DNA of 64,000 nucleotides from Oscarella lobularis (Eukaryota; Porifera; Homoscleromorpha; Homosclerophorida; Oscarellidae): NCBI RefSeq assembly GCF_947507565.1, contig NC_089189.1:248001-312000 (forward strand), written 5' to 3'. The translations under genes were made by a program, and so were the position numbers. Each line of letters begins with the position of its first letter. The first letter of the stretch is position 1. Of the stretch, positions 47,344 to 59,389 are shown piece by piece. The notes under the pieces are model-generated. The model was given only the letters and a program-made list of their open reading frames with translations, was not told where the DNA came from and made no database searches.

Positions 47344-50300
47344 ATGTCATCCGCGTGTCCGTCATCTCGAATGGGACACGTCGCCGCCGTGATCAATGAT
47401 GAAATGCTTGTGTGGGGAGGACTAGCGGTGAGAGAATCGACGGGAAAGAAGTACAGGTGTTCTCCCGATTTGATCGAGTGCTTCAATCTGTTGACAAGTC
47501 AATGGAATGAACGAAGAGCAACATCCAACAGCCCATCCGACCTTCCTCATTCATGTCTCTACGCACGAATCGGTGTCGTCCAAAATCGGGACATTTATCA
47601 ATTTGGTGGTCACTACTTGTCGTCTGATCGCCGTGATGTCTATTCAAACGATGTTCACAAATTGGATGGATCGACGTTGGAATGGCAACAAATCCATTCC
47701 AATGACCAATCAACGCCCAGCGGGAGATCGAGACATGGAATGTGCGTGTTAGGGAAGAAAGGAGACGAACATCTCGTCATGATGGGCGGATACGGAACAA
47801 AGATTGTTTCACCAATACCAGACGGATCTCAATTCATTCCTGATCCAAATAATCCTGACTTGGGGTGTAACAATGAAGTTTGGTTGTTTTGCATCCGAAA
47901 GAGTGAGTGACGTGTAAAATTAATTTGAATTGAATGTAGACATTTGTTTGAAGGGAATTGGGTTCCAGCTCAATGCACAGGAAAAAAACCACATCCTCGA
48001 TTAGGACATTCTTTCACTACCATTGATATTAATCGAGCCATTTTCATTGGCGGCTTTGGTCTTGAGGGAGTGTTGAATGATGCTTTTCTGTTCATGTTCA
48101 GTTCACTGGTAATGAGATAGGTTTGGTATTAATTAATTAAGAAATGGGATTTATTTGCGTAGGAGTGGATTGAAATGAAATTGGATGATCATCTCATTCC
48201 TCGATTCTCCCATTCGACGGTTGTTGTTGATATTCCCACATTAGGGGGGCAAGTTGCTTTTCTCTTGTGGGGATATGGGAAAGACAAGTTTCCTCTGTCT
48301 CTGGCCCAAATGATTCTAATTGACTTACAAAAGTGCAAAAAGGTAATTGAAATATTTTCATATAACATTCTACGATGACAAAGTTCATTTGACAGGTGTC
48401 AATATCAGATGAGCCCATTCCAACAGGGTATCAATCAGTCTGCTCTATTGTTAGAAGAGGTCTTCTCTTTATTCTGCGATATGGAGGATCACCTTTTAAA
48501 TTCGGCGAGGGCACACCAGAGGCGCTACTAGATATTTTGAAATACGGTTAAGATTAATATCATTATCCAGCCTAATTTCATTGCGTGATTAGATTTAAAA
48601 AGTACGACTGAAAAATTCCTTCGACATGATTTGAGCAAACCAATCGAACAAGAAACGTCCAAGTTCGATAAGAATGCGCCGTTTCGTTCCAACTCTCCGA
48701 CAATGGTAGAAATCAATATTTAATCGTCACATAATTATTTTCGTTTGTATAGAATTGCGAAGGACTGTCTCAAAAAGAACGCGACTTGTTGCATCCGTCT
48801 CCCCAACGAGTAGAAGACGTAATTGCCGTCGTAACGACAGAAAGCGTTCTCATCTTCACTCGATGGAAGAGATTCGCCACTCCATTCTCATCAGACAAAG
48901 GAGCGGAGATCTCCATTCCCAATACGGGATCAATCCTTCGAATTCAACCCCGTACCGCTCTTTCATCGACTCCAAAGACGTCAATGAGCTTGACCCTCTT
49001 CACATTCGACGCCAAACAATCGCAGGGTCTCCTTGACGACGAATTCGTGAGCGATCTGATTCAATTGTCTCTTCCTTCCGGCTTATCCGACGATGACGTA
49101 CACATTGAAATGTATCATGAGCACGGTCTCAATCTCGATCCAATGACGCCAAAAACGAGCGCTTCCAAAGTGGTCTTCTTCTATCAACCTCACGATTATT
49201 TGGCGACGACCAAACACCCAATTAAATTCGACGAGAAGATCGTGATTGATAGAGCGGGACAGCGAAAAATCGCCGCTCTTCTTCAATCGTCTGTCGTCAA
49301 AATCATCGTCTCTCCGTCCGCTCCGTCCGCCGCCGCTTCCGCCGTCGCCGTCGCCTCGTCGAATGAGGATGTCAGTTGCAGTTTCTTCACTCATTTCTAC
49401 GGGTTGGGTCAACAGGCATTCTCATTCCATGCTCTCTCTTTCGAAAAAATTAAAATTCCCGACGGGTGGCAATTCGATCTCTGCCTCATCTCAACGCGAC
49501 CCGAGCATCGGGATCGCTATCTCGCCTATCGCAACGACGGCCGCCGTCAGCCTCTTCTTTTCGATCGACGCGTCAAAAATCTCGTTCTCTCGCCCACTCA
49601 TTTAAACGTCGTCGAAGCGGATGACATCGTAGGCTGGATCAACAAGAGTCGTCGCAAATCATACTTGATCGACATGAAGCAGTTGCTAGCGGTGAGAGAT
49701 AGTCCCATTGACGCGTGGGTCGACACCTTCTACTTCGCCTATAATCATCGAGAGCATCTACAACGTCTTCCAACGATGTCTGCCAACGTCACGATCATTT
49801 CCGGGGATCGACGTCAATGTCTTTGCATTCAAGACTCTTCAGGCAATTTTCAGAAATATTATGACGAAGCCCTGCATCGCGGCTTTGTGTCAATTAATCG
49901 GTCTCGTGTAATTGTTGTCGGCCAAGACGGAGCTGGAAAGTCGTGCCTCGTCGACTCTCTTCTCGACCGACTGTTTGAGAGCGGTAAAGCGAGCACGGAA
50001 GGGGCGGCCGTCACCATGACTTACACTACGGTTAGCGGATGGGTGGCCACCAACAGGAAAGAACACTTGGATACTCTTATAGCAGAGGGTTGCTATCGCA
50101 ATTTACAACAGTCGGCGTTAAAAGAGAGCGCTTCTGAGTCGGCTTCTTCTGCTGATAAGATAAACTCTTACTCCGAACCAGAGGAAGAAGCTGAAGAAGC
50201 CGGGAATCGCGTTTCTCCGGTCAAAACGAAATCTGTACGTCCTGCGGAAGCGGTTGGCATAGACGCAAAAACGCTCACACATAATCAGCTGAATTTGATG

Positions 50301-52562
50301 TCCAGTTTCATCGCAGAAAAACCGAGCGTAGAAGCTCTCCGCGATCGAACGCTGGGCGTTCGCGACATATGGGATTTAGGCGGGCAAGAAGTTTATCTTG
50401 CCACTCACTCGGCCCTCATGCCAAACACCTTTGGGTTGTCTATATACATGGTTGTAATAGACATCTCAAAGTCGCTATCTGATAGAGCTGAGTCATTTCA
50501 TCGATCAACGCATGGCGACGTCATTAACCTGTCAAACGATTTGGGCTGGATTCGAACAAATGAAGACTTTCCACTGTACTGGTTTGGCTCGATCACAGCG
50601 GCCCACGAGGAAACGGCACGAGGCGATTATTGGTTAGGCGAAGACGAGGAGGTGAACCCACCACCTGTTTTTGCAATTGGTTCTCACCGAGACGTCGTGG
50701 AGAACGACAAGCAAAGGTTTCCTGATTCAGCCCAGTGGTTAAGCCAGCAAGGACAACGTTTTGAGGAACTTCTAAGAGACAGCGAATTTGTTAGGCACAT
50801 CGTTTTGCCCAAAAGAGACGCCGAAGAAAGGAAAGACGATGAAGACTTTCGCGAGATGAGTCATTTCATCCAGCGAATATTTCTAATAGACAATTCCGTA
50901 TCTGGTTCGGGTTCTCCGTGCCGAACTGTTGAGGAAATTCGACGCAGAGTAGACCGCATGGCTTCGACGTATTGCAGGCGAATGCAAAAACAGCCCCTAT
51001 TTTGGGTATATCTTGAACTTCTCCTTTTCCGTTGGCGCAAAAGCATGAAAACGATTGTGGCTAGAGTGGACGAAATAGCAGAGATCGCTCAGCAGCCGAA
51101 CATCTGTGCTATATCAAGTCGCGACGAAATCCTGGCGGCGTTAATATATCTTGCCAATGTTGGAGCAATTCTCTACTACCCAGAAGTAGACGGCTTGAAA
51201 GACTTTGTTTTCACGAGTCCTACGTGGGTAATCAAAGCTCTGTCAACGTTTGTGACGGCTTCTAAGCCGGGTCCAAATCTGGAACCGGAGTGGAATAACC
51301 TTAAAAAAACAGGAATAATGTCAAGCGAACTAATGAAGTACCGTCTCAAGCAAATGAGACAAGGAGCCAAGTCAGTTAGCGATGGGTCCGATTCCGCAGA
51401 GAACGGAAACCCGGAGAGCATTGCAAATGAAAATAAACTAATAGTTCGACTTTTGCAACTTCTTGACGTCATCGCACCTCTTCCTGAATCGTCTGCAAAG
51501 GAATTTTATGTTCCGTCGATGCTAAGGGAGTCGTTTCGCTATTCGCGAACTCGCTGGGAAGAGCACACTTACTCGTCTCTTTTCCCGGCTCCTCTTATCG
51601 TCATTCCTACAAAACTGAAGTTTGTTCCAGAATGTCTCTACTTCCGTCTTGTGACCCGTTTTCTAAATTTGTATTCAAAAAAGCCGCGAGTTTCTCGTCA
51701 TCAATGCATCTTTTTGGTTAACGATGAGGAATCGTCAGTACGAGGTACGCGTACAGCAATATGTGTTTCTCCTCAAAGACACTTAAATGCTATGTTTCGT
51801 ATTTTTCTGTCTGCAGTTGAAGTTGAATTGTTGTATCAGAGCCGAGGCAAATGGGTAGCTCTAACAATTTGTTACATCAATGAAGATGACCCAAAAAAGA
51901 TTAGCCGGAAGTTCTTGGCCTCGATCAAAAACGAGTTTCGGCGACAAATGAAGTCCATTTGTCAACAGGGCATGCGAGGTTTCAAATACAGCATATGTTG
52001 TCAAATAAAAGAAGCCAGCCACATCGACAAGGAGTTGGGTATTGATCTCAGTAGTCTTGCTGTGATTTATAGTGACGAGGAGGAGTATTCTCCGAGCGTT
52101 GCTCAACTCTCGAATCCGTTTGATGAACCACTGGCTGCGAATGGTGAAGATCTTCTTCAAATAAACATTTGGTTCGAGCAACTACCGGCTATTTGTGAAG
52201 GTAAGACATGCAGACGAGCCGATTTAGAAGGCACAAGTATTCGCTTTCTTCATCTCTTTGTAGGTGCGCTTCCTAAGGAGATGAACCCCACCCTGATTCG
52301 TGCTGTCGCGAGGCTTGCAGAAGCAAATTGGGAGCTTCTTGTTCCTTTTCTAAGAGAAGATATCGGTGCTTCTGCCGGTTCGGCACATTACAAGAGCAAC
52401 TTCTCTAATAATTTTCTTCGGGCCTGTGCTGTCATCGAGGATTGGATGCTAGCCAAGGGCCGCGAGGCAACGGTAGATGTTCTTATGAGAGTTTGTGAGC
52501 AGTGTAGTATTCATCGCGATAACGTCGAAGCCGCTTACCGGCAGCAGATCGCTTTTCACTAG
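47344..52562 (+). CDS. Kelch - ZU5/UPA-like - Roc-COR - Death protein (unit 1)
   Basis: ROCO-family GTPase of 1634 aa with a new N-terminus. Exons: 47344-47902, 47954-48108, 48163-48342, 48396-48546, 48593-48705, 48753-52200, 52264-52562, all in phase. Residues 1-350 form six Kelch-type blades (GHVAAVINDEMLVWGG, RIGVVQNRDIYQFGG, MCVLGKKGDEHLVMMGGYG, HSFTTIDINRAIFIGGFG, AFLLWGYG, LLFILRYGG). About 390-740 is a beta-rich region with GAEISIPNTGSILRI, which I read as ZU5/UPA-like. Near 770 a Roc GTPase begins: P-loop VIVVGQDGAGKSCLV, DIWDLGGQEVY, and GSHRDVV in place of NKxD. COR follows. A C-terminal Death-like domain (ANWELLVPFLREDIG, DVLMRVCEQCSIHRDNVEAA) spans the last 100 residues. Up to GDRRQ (about 49820) the protein is nearly identical to units 2 and 3; after it there is no similarity, so it is a gene fusion. 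Confidence 0.88.
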
Positions 52563-52860
52563 CGGTTTATTATTGCTGCGGAAATTTAATTGTTGTTTTT
52601 TACTGTCGTGCGCCACCTGTGTGCACAGTGGGGTCAGTATCAGTAGTTGTTGTGAAAAAGAAGAAGTGCACAAACACAATCGTGCTGTCGCTATGGAGAT
52701 GGAAGAAAAATGTGCAGCAGTCCAGAGGATGTGTAAAAAGCAGTTGCCAATGGAATCCGTCATCACAACTAAAGTTCTTTGTGCGCGGCAGAGCGACTCC
52801 TCGTAACTTTAAGTATATATAAAATTAAGCGTAAAATCAATGAGCTATGTCTATTTGTGC
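52563..52860. other. Spacer after the Roc-COR gene
   Basis: No exon is recognised. It is probably 3' UTR plus flank brought in with the Roc-COR-Death donor gene, since it has no counterpart near units 2 and 3. A tatatataaaatt stretch at about 52814 is the only notable motif. Confidence 0.4.
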
Positions 52861-53198
52861 AGAGAATCAGCGACGGGGAAATGAATTTACCGTCTGGAAA
52901 TGTTTGTAAGTAATTTTCTATGTGAAACCCCAACCTAGAGAATAACTTTTTTAAATAAATAGAGAAGAGTATTTCCTTGAGGGCCAGGCATAATGACCTA
53001 TGCCGACGGTTCCGCCTGTACAACGGATTGTGGAAAAAGAATCAAGTAAGAGACACGTTAGGATTGAGTGTAGCTAAAAATTGAATTCTGTATCAGTGCA
53101 ATGGTCACAGTGAATACGACCCATCGTCCCCACTTGCAAGGAAAGTGTAAATACAGCAACGGAGACGTCTACGACGGACAATGGAATAGACAGTCGCC
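52861..53198 (+). pseudogene. MORN-repeat scraps
   Basis: Three short stretches resemble MORN repeats (YxGxWxxGxxxGxG). These are GEMNLPSGNV near 52877-52906, MTYADGS with a frameshift and then YNGLWKKNQ at 52990-53045, and GKCKYSNGDVYDGQWNRQ at 53140-53193. They lie in different frames, and no start or continuous frame joins them. The last runs straight into the truncated kinase at 53199. It may be part of a MORN gene inserted at, or used to repair, the breakpoint. Similarity is by eye only. Confidence 0.5.
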
Positions 53199-54175
53199 GT
53201 TAAAGTTTTTAAGGATTTTAGTAGAAGAAGAAAGACGGAAAAGTCAGTCCACTTATTACATATAGACTCTGCCTTTCTTATTAGCTGTTGTTTTCGTTGC
53301 AGGGAATACGAGATGTTCAAGAAGGAGGCTGCAATTCTCTTCAAATCAACCCGCATGCATCTTTCTATTCTGCGTCTAATCGGGCTTTGCGCTATTCCGA
53401 CCTTCTATATATATACGCTCTGGTAACCGAGTTTGTGAGCGGCGGAGATTTATCTTCTCTTCTCAAGTCGCCCGAGCACAAAGCGGCAGTCGAGAAGTGG
53501 GAAACGCGACTCCAATTCGCGAAGCAAATCGCCGACGGAATGCTTCATCTCCACTCCATTCAACCGCCGGTGATTCACTACGATTTGAAAGCGCAGAACG
53601 TCTTAGTCGAGTGCATTCGACACAGCAATAGCGTCCAATTTATTTGCAAGGTAGATTATTCGATTTAGACGTGCCTGTTTATGAAACTATTTCTAGGTTT
53701 CCGATTTCGGTCTTTCAAAAATGTCTGGCGTCAGTTCCGCTACGTCGGTGCGACGAGACGGTTCGAATCCGGTTGGCACTGTCACTCACATCGCTCCGGA
53801 GCGCTATTCCGAGCATCCGTACGGCGACGAAGACGACGGGGGTCGAAAGATGGATTTGGTGAAAAAATCCGACGTTTATAGCTACGGTGTTTTGCTGTGG
53901 GAAATACGTGAAAGGCGTCATCCCTATCAAGGTCAAATTCATTGTTTATGACATTTTGAGACGTTGGCTATTTTTGTCGCTTAGGTAAGGATAAGGATAT
54001 GATTCGCTTTCTCGTGAAAAGTGGAGAGAAATTTCCCGAAGGCCAAGCAACGGGTGTTCCGTCGTTTTTCGACGATCTCATGAAGAAATCTTTGCAATTC
54101 GATCCGCAGAATCGACCGACGTTCCGCGACATCGTGGTGGCGCTAATAACCGAAGCGGAGTACAAAGCCAATTGA
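53199..54175 (+). pseudogene. Decayed kinase half of unit 1
   Basis: Homologous to the kinase exons of units 2 and 3 but lacking everything before beta-strand 3, including the glycine loop and the Death domain. It starts at VKVFKDFSRRRKTEK, where units 2 and 3 have VAVKLFYDF. In the next exon (53304 on) the frame is lost between LIGLCAIP and YALVTEFVSGG, at a short TA repeat (ctatatatatac, about 53403-53414). The rest stays well preserved: HYDLKAQNVLV, SDFGLSKMSGVSS, HIAPERYSEHPYGDEDD, VYSYGVLLWEIRERRHPYQG, FPEGQATGVPSFFDDLMKKS, QNRPTFRDIVVALITEAEYK and a stop at 54175. With no promoter or start it is best read as the abandoned 3' half of the original unit 1. Confidence 0.85.
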
Positions 54176-54533
54176 GGCAAGTCCAAAATTTGAAGTTCAG
54201 TCACATCCCTGTACTCTCACGTGCAGTTTGATTCTTTTTTGTTTCTACGTTTTCTCGTGAATATTTGCAATACTTTCGTGTTAGCGTTTTATCCTGTGAC
54301 AATAGTAATTGATCTGTTTTTATAGTCTAAGTCACGTGATTCCCTGTTCGTCATCTTAGTTCTCCTTTTTGAGTCGGTTTTGTCGTCGCTGGAGCGATTG
54401 AGTCGTCCTGCAAAGGTCCAGTCAACGATTTGTGTTTCATCAATTGTCATTTTTCTTTCTTTTAGACTCGTTTTGATGTCTCGTCGTTGAAGCACTCGAT
54501 TGCGTTCTCTAGAACCGTTTCTCCTCATCGAAA
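54176..54533 (+). promoter_or_regulatory. Conserved Kelch-gene promoter block, unit 2
   Basis: Second copy of the block at 46980-47343, with actctcacgtgcagtttgatt, gcaatactttcgtgttagcg and aagtcacgtgattccc (about 54331) in the same order, ending at the Kelch ATG. It begins right after the kinase-tail stop codon at 54175. Confidence 0.6.
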
Positions 54534-57500
54534 ATGTCATCCGCGTGTCCGTCATCTCGATATGGACACGTCGCCGCCGTGATCAATGATGAAATGCTTC
54601 TGTGGGGAGGAGGAGCGGTGAGAGAATCGACGGGAGAGACGTACTATTGTTCTCCCGATTTGATGGAGTGCTTCAGTCTGTTGACAAGTCAATGGAATGA
54701 ACGACGAGCAACATCCAACAGCCCATCCGACCTTCCTCATCCATGTCTCTTCGCACGAATCGGTGTCGTCCAAAATCGGGACATTTATCAATTTGGTGGG
54801 AACTACACCTCGTCTGATGGCCGTCTTGTCTATTCGAACGATGTTCACAAATTGGATGGATTGACGTTGGAATGGCAACGAATCCATTCCAATGACCAAT
54901 CAACGCCCAGCGGGAGAACGAAACATGGAATGTGCGTGTTAGGGAAGAAAGGAGACAAACATCTCGTCATGATGGGCGGATACGGAACAAAGATTGTTTC
55001 ACCAATACCAGACGGATCTCAATTCATTCCTTCTTCAAATTATCCTGACGAGGGGTGGAACAATGAAGTTTGGTTGTTTTGCATCCGAAAGAGTGAGTGA
55101 CGTGTAAAATTATTTTGAATTGAATGTAGACATTTGTTTGAAGGGAATTGGATTCCAGCTCAATGCACAGGAAAAAAACCACATCCTCGATCCTCACATT
55201 CATTCACTACAGTTGATATTAATCGAGCAATTCTCATTGGCGGTGGTAGTCCTGGGCAAGTGTTGAATGATGCTTTTCTGTTCATGTTCAGTTCACTGGT
55301 AATGAGATAGGTTTGTTATTACTTAAATAATGTGATTTATTTGCGTAGGAGTGGATTGAAATGAAATTGGATGATCATCTCATTCCTCGATTCTTCCATT
55401 CGACTGTTGTTGTTGATATTCCCACATTAGGGGGGCCAGTTGCTTTTCTCTTGTGGGGATATGGGAAAGACTTCTTTCCTCTGTCTCTGGCCCAAATGAT
55501 TCTAATTGACTTTCAAAAGTGCAAAAAGGTAATTGAAATATTTTCATATGACGTTCTACGATGACAAAGTTCATTTGACAGATCTCAATATCAGATGAGC
55601 CAATTCCAACAGCGCATCAATCAGTCTGCTCTATTGTTAGAAGAGGTCTTCTCTTTATTCTGCGATATGGAGGATCACCCTATAGGGCAGGCGAGGACAG
55701 ACCAGAGGCGCTACTAGATATCTTGAAATACGGTAAAGATTAATATCATTATCCAGTCTGATTTCATTGCATGATTAGATTTAAAAAGTATGACTGAAAA
55801 ACTTGTTCGACATGATTTGAGCGAACCAATCGAACAAGAAACGTCCAAATTCGATAAGAATGATAAGAATGCGCCGTTTCGTTCCAACTCTCCAACAATG
55901 GTAGAAATCAATATTTAATCGTCACATAATTATTTTCATTTTTGTAGAATTGCGAAGGACTGTCTCAAAAAGAACGCGACTTGTTGCATCCGTCTCCCCA
56001 ACGAGTAGAAGACGTAATTGCCGTCGTAACGCCTCAAAGCGTTCTCATCTTCACTCGATGGAAGAGATTCGCCACTCCAGTCTCATTGGACAAAGGAGCG
56101 GAGATCTCCATTCCAAATACGGGATCAATCCTTCGAATTCACCCTCGCACCGCACTTTCGCCGACTCCAAAGACGTCAATGAGCTTGACCCTCTTCACAT
56201 TCGACGCCAAACAATCGCAGGGTCTCCTTGACGACGAATTCGTGAGCGATCTGATTCAATTGTCTCTTCCTTCCGGCTTATCCGACGATGACGTACACAT
56301 TGAAATGTGTCATGAGCACGGTCTCAATCTCGATCCAATGACGCCCAAAACGAGCGCTTCCAAAGTGGTCTTCTTCTATCAACCTCACGATTATTTGGCG
56401 ACGACCAAACACCCAATTAAATTCGACGAGAAGATCGTGATTGATAGAGCGGGACAGCGAAAAATCGCCGCTCTTCTTCAATCGTCTGTCGTCAAAATCA
56501 TCGTCTCTCCGTCCGCTCCGGCCGCCGCCGCTTCCGCCGTCGCCGTCGCCTCTTCAAACGACGATGTCAGTTGCAGTTTCTTCACTCATTTCTACGGGTT
56601 GGGTCAACAGGCATTCTCATTCCATGCTCTCTCTTTCGAAAAAATCAAAATTCCCGACGGGTGGCAATTCGATCTCTGCCTCATCTCAACACGACCCGAA
56701 CATCGGGATCGTTATCTCGACTATCGCAACGACTATCGCAACGACGTCTGCGGTCTACCTCTTCTCTTCGATCAACGCGTCAAAAATCTCGTTCTCTCGC
56801 CCACTCATTTAAACGTCGTCGAAGCGGACGACATCGTAGGCTGGATCAACGAGAGTCGTCGCAAATCATACTTGATCGACATGAAGCAGTTGCTAGCGGT
56901 CAGAGATAGTCCCATTGACGCGTGGGTCGACACCTTCTACTTCGCCTATAATCATCGAGAGCATCTAGAACGTCTTCCAACGATGTCTGTGAACGTCACG
57001 ATCATTTCCGGCGATCGACGTCAGGTTCTTCGCATTCAGTGCTCCGCATCTAAAAACATATGTGATCACGTTGAGGTTAGTATTAGGAAATCGTGTTTTT
57101 ATTGTTTAATTTTGTGTTTCAGGGTGCTCTGAAGCTTCCCGACGTCGATTTCGTCACGACGGATAAATATGGCTTTTTGAAACTCGAACCAAGTCGTGAC
57201 GTTGGTAAATTTCTTATTCTCATACGTTTTTTCTTGATTTTATTGGTCTATGCAAATGTAGCTCTCCGATATAATCCCTCTCATCTCGAAATGGACGAAA
57301 TTTCGTATATAATGCGTTCTCAATGGAGAGTCATCGCTCGATTCATCGTGCCCTTCTTCACCGACTTCGAAATCAAAGAAATCGAATTAGAAGAGAGAGA
57401 AGACCAGCCGCTTCGCTTCCTCCAGGCGTGGATCAAGAAACACGGTCTCAAGGCGACGCGAGAAGCGTTGAGCGCCGCTCTATTCTCCGCCGATCTCGGT

Positions 57501-58693
57501 TCAGGCGTTAGAGAAGTCTTTCCAGAAATCTACGAGAACATGACCAAAGTATTTTACTTTTAAATCTTTGGGTTGTGGTTTAGTGTCTTATTAGGAAGCA
57601 CTTTTGGAACCTGACCTTCAAATTGAACGAGACGAGCTTGTCTACGACGAAGAAGAGGATTTTGTCGGCGGAGGAGGCTACGGCGAAGTGTACAAAGCGA
57701 CGCTGAAGAAAAGAGGAATTGAGAGGACCGTTGCGGTGAAATTGTTCTACGACTTCAAAAAGAGAAGAACGCAAAAGTGAGTATACATTTTTAAATTTAA
57801 TTAGATAGTCATGTTTCGTGGCAGAGAATACGAAATGTTTAAGAAGGAAGCGTCGATTCTCCTCCGAATCAAAGCGCATGACAACGTCTTGAGTCTTATA
57901 GGACTCTGCGCCGTTCCCCGACATTATGCTCTCGTGACGGACTTCGTAAGCGGAGGAACCTTGTCTTCGCTCCTCAAATCTTCCGAGCGTAAAGAAGTCG
58001 TCGAAAACTGGCAGTCGCGAGTCAAATTCGCCAAGCAAATCGCCGAAGGAATGCTTCATCTCCACTACAATCATCCCTCCGTCATTCACCAAGACTTGAA
58101 GTCGCAGAACGTCTTGGTCAATATTCTTCCTAATCTGATCTTTCCTTACATTTGCAAGGTTGGTTATTTAAGGTTCTTAATTAAATAGGGCTTTTGAATT
58201 TTTTTAATACTTTATAGGTGGCCGATTTCGGTCTGTCGAAAATGTCCGGCGTCAGCTCAGTTACGACGGTGCGACGCGACAGTTCAAAGATGCCAGGAGG
58301 CACGGTCACTCACATCGCTCCTGAACGATATTCCGATCGTCCGTACGGCGACGGAGACGATCGCTCAAAACTAGATCTGGCTAGGAAGGCTGACGTTTAT
58401 AGCTACGGAGTGGTGTTGTGGGAAATCCGCGAGAAACAACATCCATATAAAGGTTAGTTTTTTAAATTAATTGTAGACGAACGCACATTTGAAGTTTAGA
58501 TATGGGAAACGATCATCTTATTCGTCTACACGTCATGGGTGGAGGCGAACTCCCAAGAGGCCTTGCGACCGGCGTTCCGCCATTTTTCAACACGCTATTG
58601 GAGCAATGCGTCAAATTCAAGCCGCAGGAGAGGCCCATGTTCCGTGACATCCTTCAAATGATAATGGAAGGCGAAAGAAGTCTGAATTCCTAA
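54534..58693 (+). CDS. Kelch - ZU5/UPA-like - Death - kinase protein (unit 2)
   Basis: Complete gene, 1202 aa. Exons: 54534-55092, 55144-55298, 55349-55528, 55582-55732, 55779-55900, 55948-57075, 57123-57204, 57262-57548, 57595-57776, 57825-58158, 58218-58452, 58500-58693 (3609 nt, all in phase). Residues 1-350 are six Kelch blades; 390-790 ZU5/UPA-like; about 800-885 a Death domain (SQWRVIARFIVPFFTDFEIK, LRFLQAWIKKHGLKATREAL); about 905-1195 a protein kinase. Kinase motifs: glycine loop GGGGYGEVYKA, VAVKLF lysine, HQDLKSQNVLV (non-RD: HRD Arg is Gln), ADFGLSKM, HIAPERYS, DVYSYGVVLWEIREKQHPY, PQERPMFRDIL. All catalytic residues (Lys, Asp, Asn, DFG) are present. Death plus a TKL-type kinase recalls IRAK/Pelle and RIPK1, but the Kelch and ZU5-like parts do not occur there. 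No signal peptide, so it is probably cytosolic. Signalling role inferred. Confidence 0.9.
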
Positions 58694-59025
58694 TTGTCGG
58701 CATTCGTGTAAGGCGTATCATACATGCGGTAACAATATATCTCCCTGTACTTATTTGTCTCGATTTCTGTGTATCTTTTTGGCGTTTTTATGTCTCCCTA
58801 TACCCCATTTTTACCTTTGGCGTTTTTCTACTTAGTTTCTGGTTGAATTTTTCTCTCTGTGTACCCTTTAGGTTTTTCATTTGATTTCTCTGTTGTCCAA
58901 ACCCTAAACAGATAGAGGAACTGATGATTAGTGTGGTTTTTCAATTTGTGTCCGTGAAATTCCCACATTATGTTAACCTACGCACGTGGCTCTCATTGTC
59001 CGGGAAGTAACGCGACACACCCATC
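58694..59025. other. 3' UTR and spacer after unit 2
   Basis: Pyrimidine- and T-rich sequence with no exon. It differs from the sequence following the other kinase tails, showing that the unit 2 kinase end (QMIMEGERSLNS) and its flank belong to a separate subtype from the AEYKAN tails. Confidence 0.4.
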
Positions 59026-59318
59026 ATGTCGGACTGGCTTTCGTTTCTGTCGTCCCAATCGACGCTCATCGGCCTCGGAACGGTCGCCGCAGCGACCGCC
59101 TACTACGTCGCTTCTGGTCCGACGCCGTTCCAGTCTCTCGTTGACCTCGACAACGAAAGCATCGAACTGCCCGTATAGAAGGGGCCCCCTTGGAGCTCTT
59201 TCCTTTTCACAGCCTCCTTTTTCCAGGGCCCCGAGAGAGCTCGCATCAGAAGTTTCTGTCCAGGCGGTAAACTTGTTGCAACTTTGTACGATGACGTCAA
59301 GACCCAGTTTTCTTCAAG
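59026..59318 (+). pseudogene. Long-chain acyl-CoA synthetase 5' fragment
   Basis: Two exons (59026-59172, 59227-59318) with a GT-AG intron encode MSDWLSFLSSQSTLIGLGTV, a membrane anchor, GPTPFQSLVDLDNESIELP and GGKLVATLYDDVKTQFSS. This is the N-terminal order of animal ACSL1/5/6: anchor, 'RPxPxxPxxDLxxQSV', 'YDDVxTLYExF'. The AMP-binding domain is absent; after the donor at 59319 the sequence becomes a PLD-derived scrap. It is therefore a truncated copy of about 5% of the gene. Because it carries its start codon and spliceable exons, it could still be transcribed. Confidence 0.65.
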
Positions 59319-59326
59319 GTGTTTAA

Positions 59327-59389
59327 ACACCGTAGCACAGAGCCAGAAAACGATTTTTTACAGCAACTATGGGTTCCTACGGCCGCTAG
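59327..59389 (+). other. Scrap of the PLD gene (intron end + exon start)
   Basis: About 60 bp nearly identical to 37729-37798, including gccagaaaacgatttttta of the PLD intron, its acag acceptor and the exon start caactatgggttcc up to ccgctag. The copied piece spans an intron/exon border, so it moved as DNA and not as a spliced RNA. It lies exactly between the ACSL fragment and the 0.35-kb duplicated block. Confidence 0.8.

Noticed and set aside
48786-49412. Overlapping frames on both strands within exon 6 of the Kelch genes (for example 93-123 codon frames)
   Set aside because: They are shadows of the real coding frame; equivalents recur at the same place in all three units because the DNA is duplicated.
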